DNA of 64,000 nt from Luzula sylvatica (Eukaryota > Streptophyta > Magnoliopsida > Poales > Juncaceae). Below, piece after piece: positions 62,871 to 64,000 of this stretch (the stretch's first letter is position 1; the number at the start of each line of letters is the position of its first letter). The position numbers and the translations under genes are program-made. The stretch covers positions 14,983,167-15,047,166 of the forward strand of contig OX326956.1 in NCBI GenBank assembly GCA_946800325.1, written 5' to 3'. The notes under the pieces are model-generated. The model saw nothing but the letters and a program-made list of their open reading frames with translations, was not told the DNA's origin and searched no databases.

Positions 62871-64000
62871 AAAGTTATGTAGTAAAAGATACGATACAAT
62901 TGATCTAAAAACACGTTATTTGAACTCCTGAAAGCGTTAAAATCTTGTTTTGAATCGAAAAACTTACTTTCTTAGTGTTTGTGAAATTTGGTGAAAAGTT
63001 ATGTAGTAAACGATACGATACAAATGATCTAAAAACACGTTATTTGAACTCCACAAAGCGTTAAAATCTTGTTTTGAATCGAAAAACAAACTTTCTTAGT
63101 GTTTGTGAAATTTGGTGAAAAGTTATGTAGTAAAAGATACGATGCAAATGATCTAAAAACAAGTTATTTGAACACCTCAAAGCGTTAAAATCTTGTTTTG
63201 AATCGAAAAACAAACTTTCTTAGTGGTTGTGAAATTTGGTGAAAAGTTATGTAGTAAAAGATACGATACAAATGATCCAAAAACAAGTTATTTGAACTCC
63301 TCAAAGCGTTAAAATCTTGTTTTGAATCGAAAAACAAACTTTCTTAGTGTTTTTGAAATTTGGTGAAAAGTTATGTAGTAAAAAGATACGATGCAAATGA
63401 TCTAAAAACAAGTTATTTGAACACCACAAAGCGTTAAAATCTTGTTTTGAATCGAAAAACAAACTTTCTTAGTGGTTGTGAAATTTGGTGAATAGTTATG
63501 TAGTAAAAGATACGATACAAATGATCCAAAAACAAGTTATTTGAACTCCTCAAAGCGTTAAAATCTTGTTTTGAATCGAAAAACAAACTTTTTTAGCGTT
63601 TGTGAAATTTGGTGAAAAGTTATGTTGTAAAAGATACGGTACAATTGATCTAAAAACACGTTATTTGAACTCCTTAAAGCGTTAAAATCTTGTTTTGAAT
63701 CGAAAAACGAACTTTCTTAGCGTTTGTGAAATTTGGTGAAAAGTTATGCAGTAAAAGATACGATACAATTGATCTAAAAACACGTTATTTGAACTCCTGA
63801 AAGCGTTAAAATCTTGTTTTGAATCGAAAAACTTACTTTCTTAGTGTTTGTGAAATTTGGTGAAAAGTTATGTAGTAAACAATACGATACAAATGATCTA
63901 AAAACACGTTATTTGAACTCCACAAAGCGTTAAAATCTTGTTATGAATCGAAAAACAAACTTTCTTAGTGTTTGTGAAATTTGGTGAAAAGTTATGTAGT
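62870..64000 (+). repeat. Terminal mosaic, runs off the window
   Basis: The order is CTCCTGAAAG/CTTAC, TAAACG, GATGC, GTGGTTG, then the 125-bp cassette at 63360, a GTGGTTG monomer joined to GTGAATAGTT (near 63475-63500), GATACGGTAC at 63638, AAAACGAACTTTC with TTATGCAGTAAAAG (near 63705-63750), TAAACAATACG and TTGTTATGAATC. The pair of rare variants at 63.7 kb shows descent from the same unit as 52.5 and 60.0 kb, so a third partial copy of that repeat begins here. The last 20 bases are an incomplete monomer. Confidence 0.8.

Larger units (their letters stand above)
1..64000. repeat. 124-bp tandem satellite array (about 516 monomers, open at both ends)
   Basis: The window is a single head-to-tail array of a 124-bp AT-rich monomer. 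Taking the monomer to start at TTGGTGAAAA, starts fall at 1, 125, 250, 374, 498 and so on to 63981, where a 20-bp partial monomer meets the window edge. Every monomer keeps the landmarks TTGGTGAAAA, AAAAAC near 44-49, TTATTTGAA near 54-61, AAAAT near 76-80, TGTTTTGAATCGAAAAA near 83-99 and TTGTGAAAT at the end, with few exceptions. Variation is concentrated at about positions 22-24, 33-43, 50-53, 63-76, 81-83, 100-103 and 112-116, and defines recurrent monomer subtypes. I found no inverted monomer, no insertion of foreign DNA and no flank. In the consensus, open frames are limited to about 36 codons forward and about 43 codons reverse, because 124 is not a multiple of three and stops recur in every monomer. 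Likely role: structural heterochromatin or centromere; this is inference. Confidence 0.98.

Noticed and set aside
1..64000. Protein-coding ORFs on either strand
   Set aside because: The consensus has stops in all frames, and the reading frame shifts by one each monomer because 124 = 3 x 41 + 1. Consensus ORFs reach only about 36 codons forward and 43 reverse, rising to about 64 where GTAAAAATC removes a reverse stop. All are repeat shadows without ribosome binding sites or codon bias.
1..64000. CRISPR array
   Set aside because: The repeats are contiguous and 124 bp long with no unique spacers; variation is scattered substitutions shared between monomers.
1..64000. Transposable element or retrotransposon insertion
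   Set aside because: I scanned for loss of the TTGGTGAAAA/TTGTGAAAT rhythm and found none; phase is continuous from 1 to 64000, leaving no room for an inserted sequence.
1..64000. Inverted segments within the array
   Set aside because: All monomers read in the same direction; no reverse-complement copy of the conserved box was seen.
1..64000. Promoters or terminators (AT-rich TATA-like and T-tract motifs)
   Set aside because: At about 73% A+T such motifs occur by chance in every monomer; nothing distinguishes any copy as a regulatory site.

Overview
The whole 64 kb window is one uninterrupted, AT-rich tandem satellite array. The basic unit is a 124-bp monomer (about 27% G+C by hand count on the consensus), always head to tail in the same orientation. 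I count 516 complete monomers plus a 20-bp partial at the right edge; the array enters and leaves the window without a flank. I see no gene, RNA gene, transposon, microsatellite tract or unique sequence, and no stretch that is not satellite. The content (no genes, nested higher-order repeats, near-identical multi-kb duplications) is typical of eukaryotic centromeric or heterochromatic satellite DNA, most plausibly from a plant or other eukaryote with large arrays. Species cannot be fixed from the sequence. From memory, a 124-bp centromeric satellite is reported for the holocentric woodrush Luzula sylvatica; the length fits, but this is a length-only, low-confidence suggestion.

Layout. (1) 1-8230: a 12-monomer higher-order repeat (HOR) of 1488/1489 bp in the order A-B-A'-A-B-A'(partial), so the true period is a 36-monomer, 4466-bp super-repeat. 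(2) 8231-13814: a mosaic of other monomer types, related to parts of the next block at shifts of 4955 and 6194/6195 bp. (3) 13815-31164: two tandem copies of an 8675-bp, 70-monomer unit, about 99.9% identical by eye. (4) about 29817-35094: a nested 3224-bp (26-monomer) duplication with 744-bp and 496-bp amplifications inside it. (5) 35095-37400: a shortened relative of the 70-monomer unit. (6) 37400-41250: the 12-monomer HOR family again. (7) 41250-44580: the 70-monomer family again. (8) 44580-48060: a burst of short 4- and 5-monomer amplifications. (9) 48060-51890: the 12-monomer family. (10) 51890-64000: a young mosaic with a 60-monomer (7442-bp) repeat, a 15-monomer (1860-bp) tandem duplication and a 5-monomer duplication.

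How it fits together. The spacings measured between diagnostic variants are multiples of 124 bp once a small list of indels is allowed for: thirteen +1 monomers, three -5 monomers and two -1 monomers. That list reproduces the window length exactly (516 x 124 - 4 + 20 = 64000). Rearrangement junctions therefore keep monomer register, which points to homologous unequal exchange, gene conversion or template switching between monomers as the engine of the array. Identity claims are by eye on diagnostic sites and sampled lines, not from a computed alignment.
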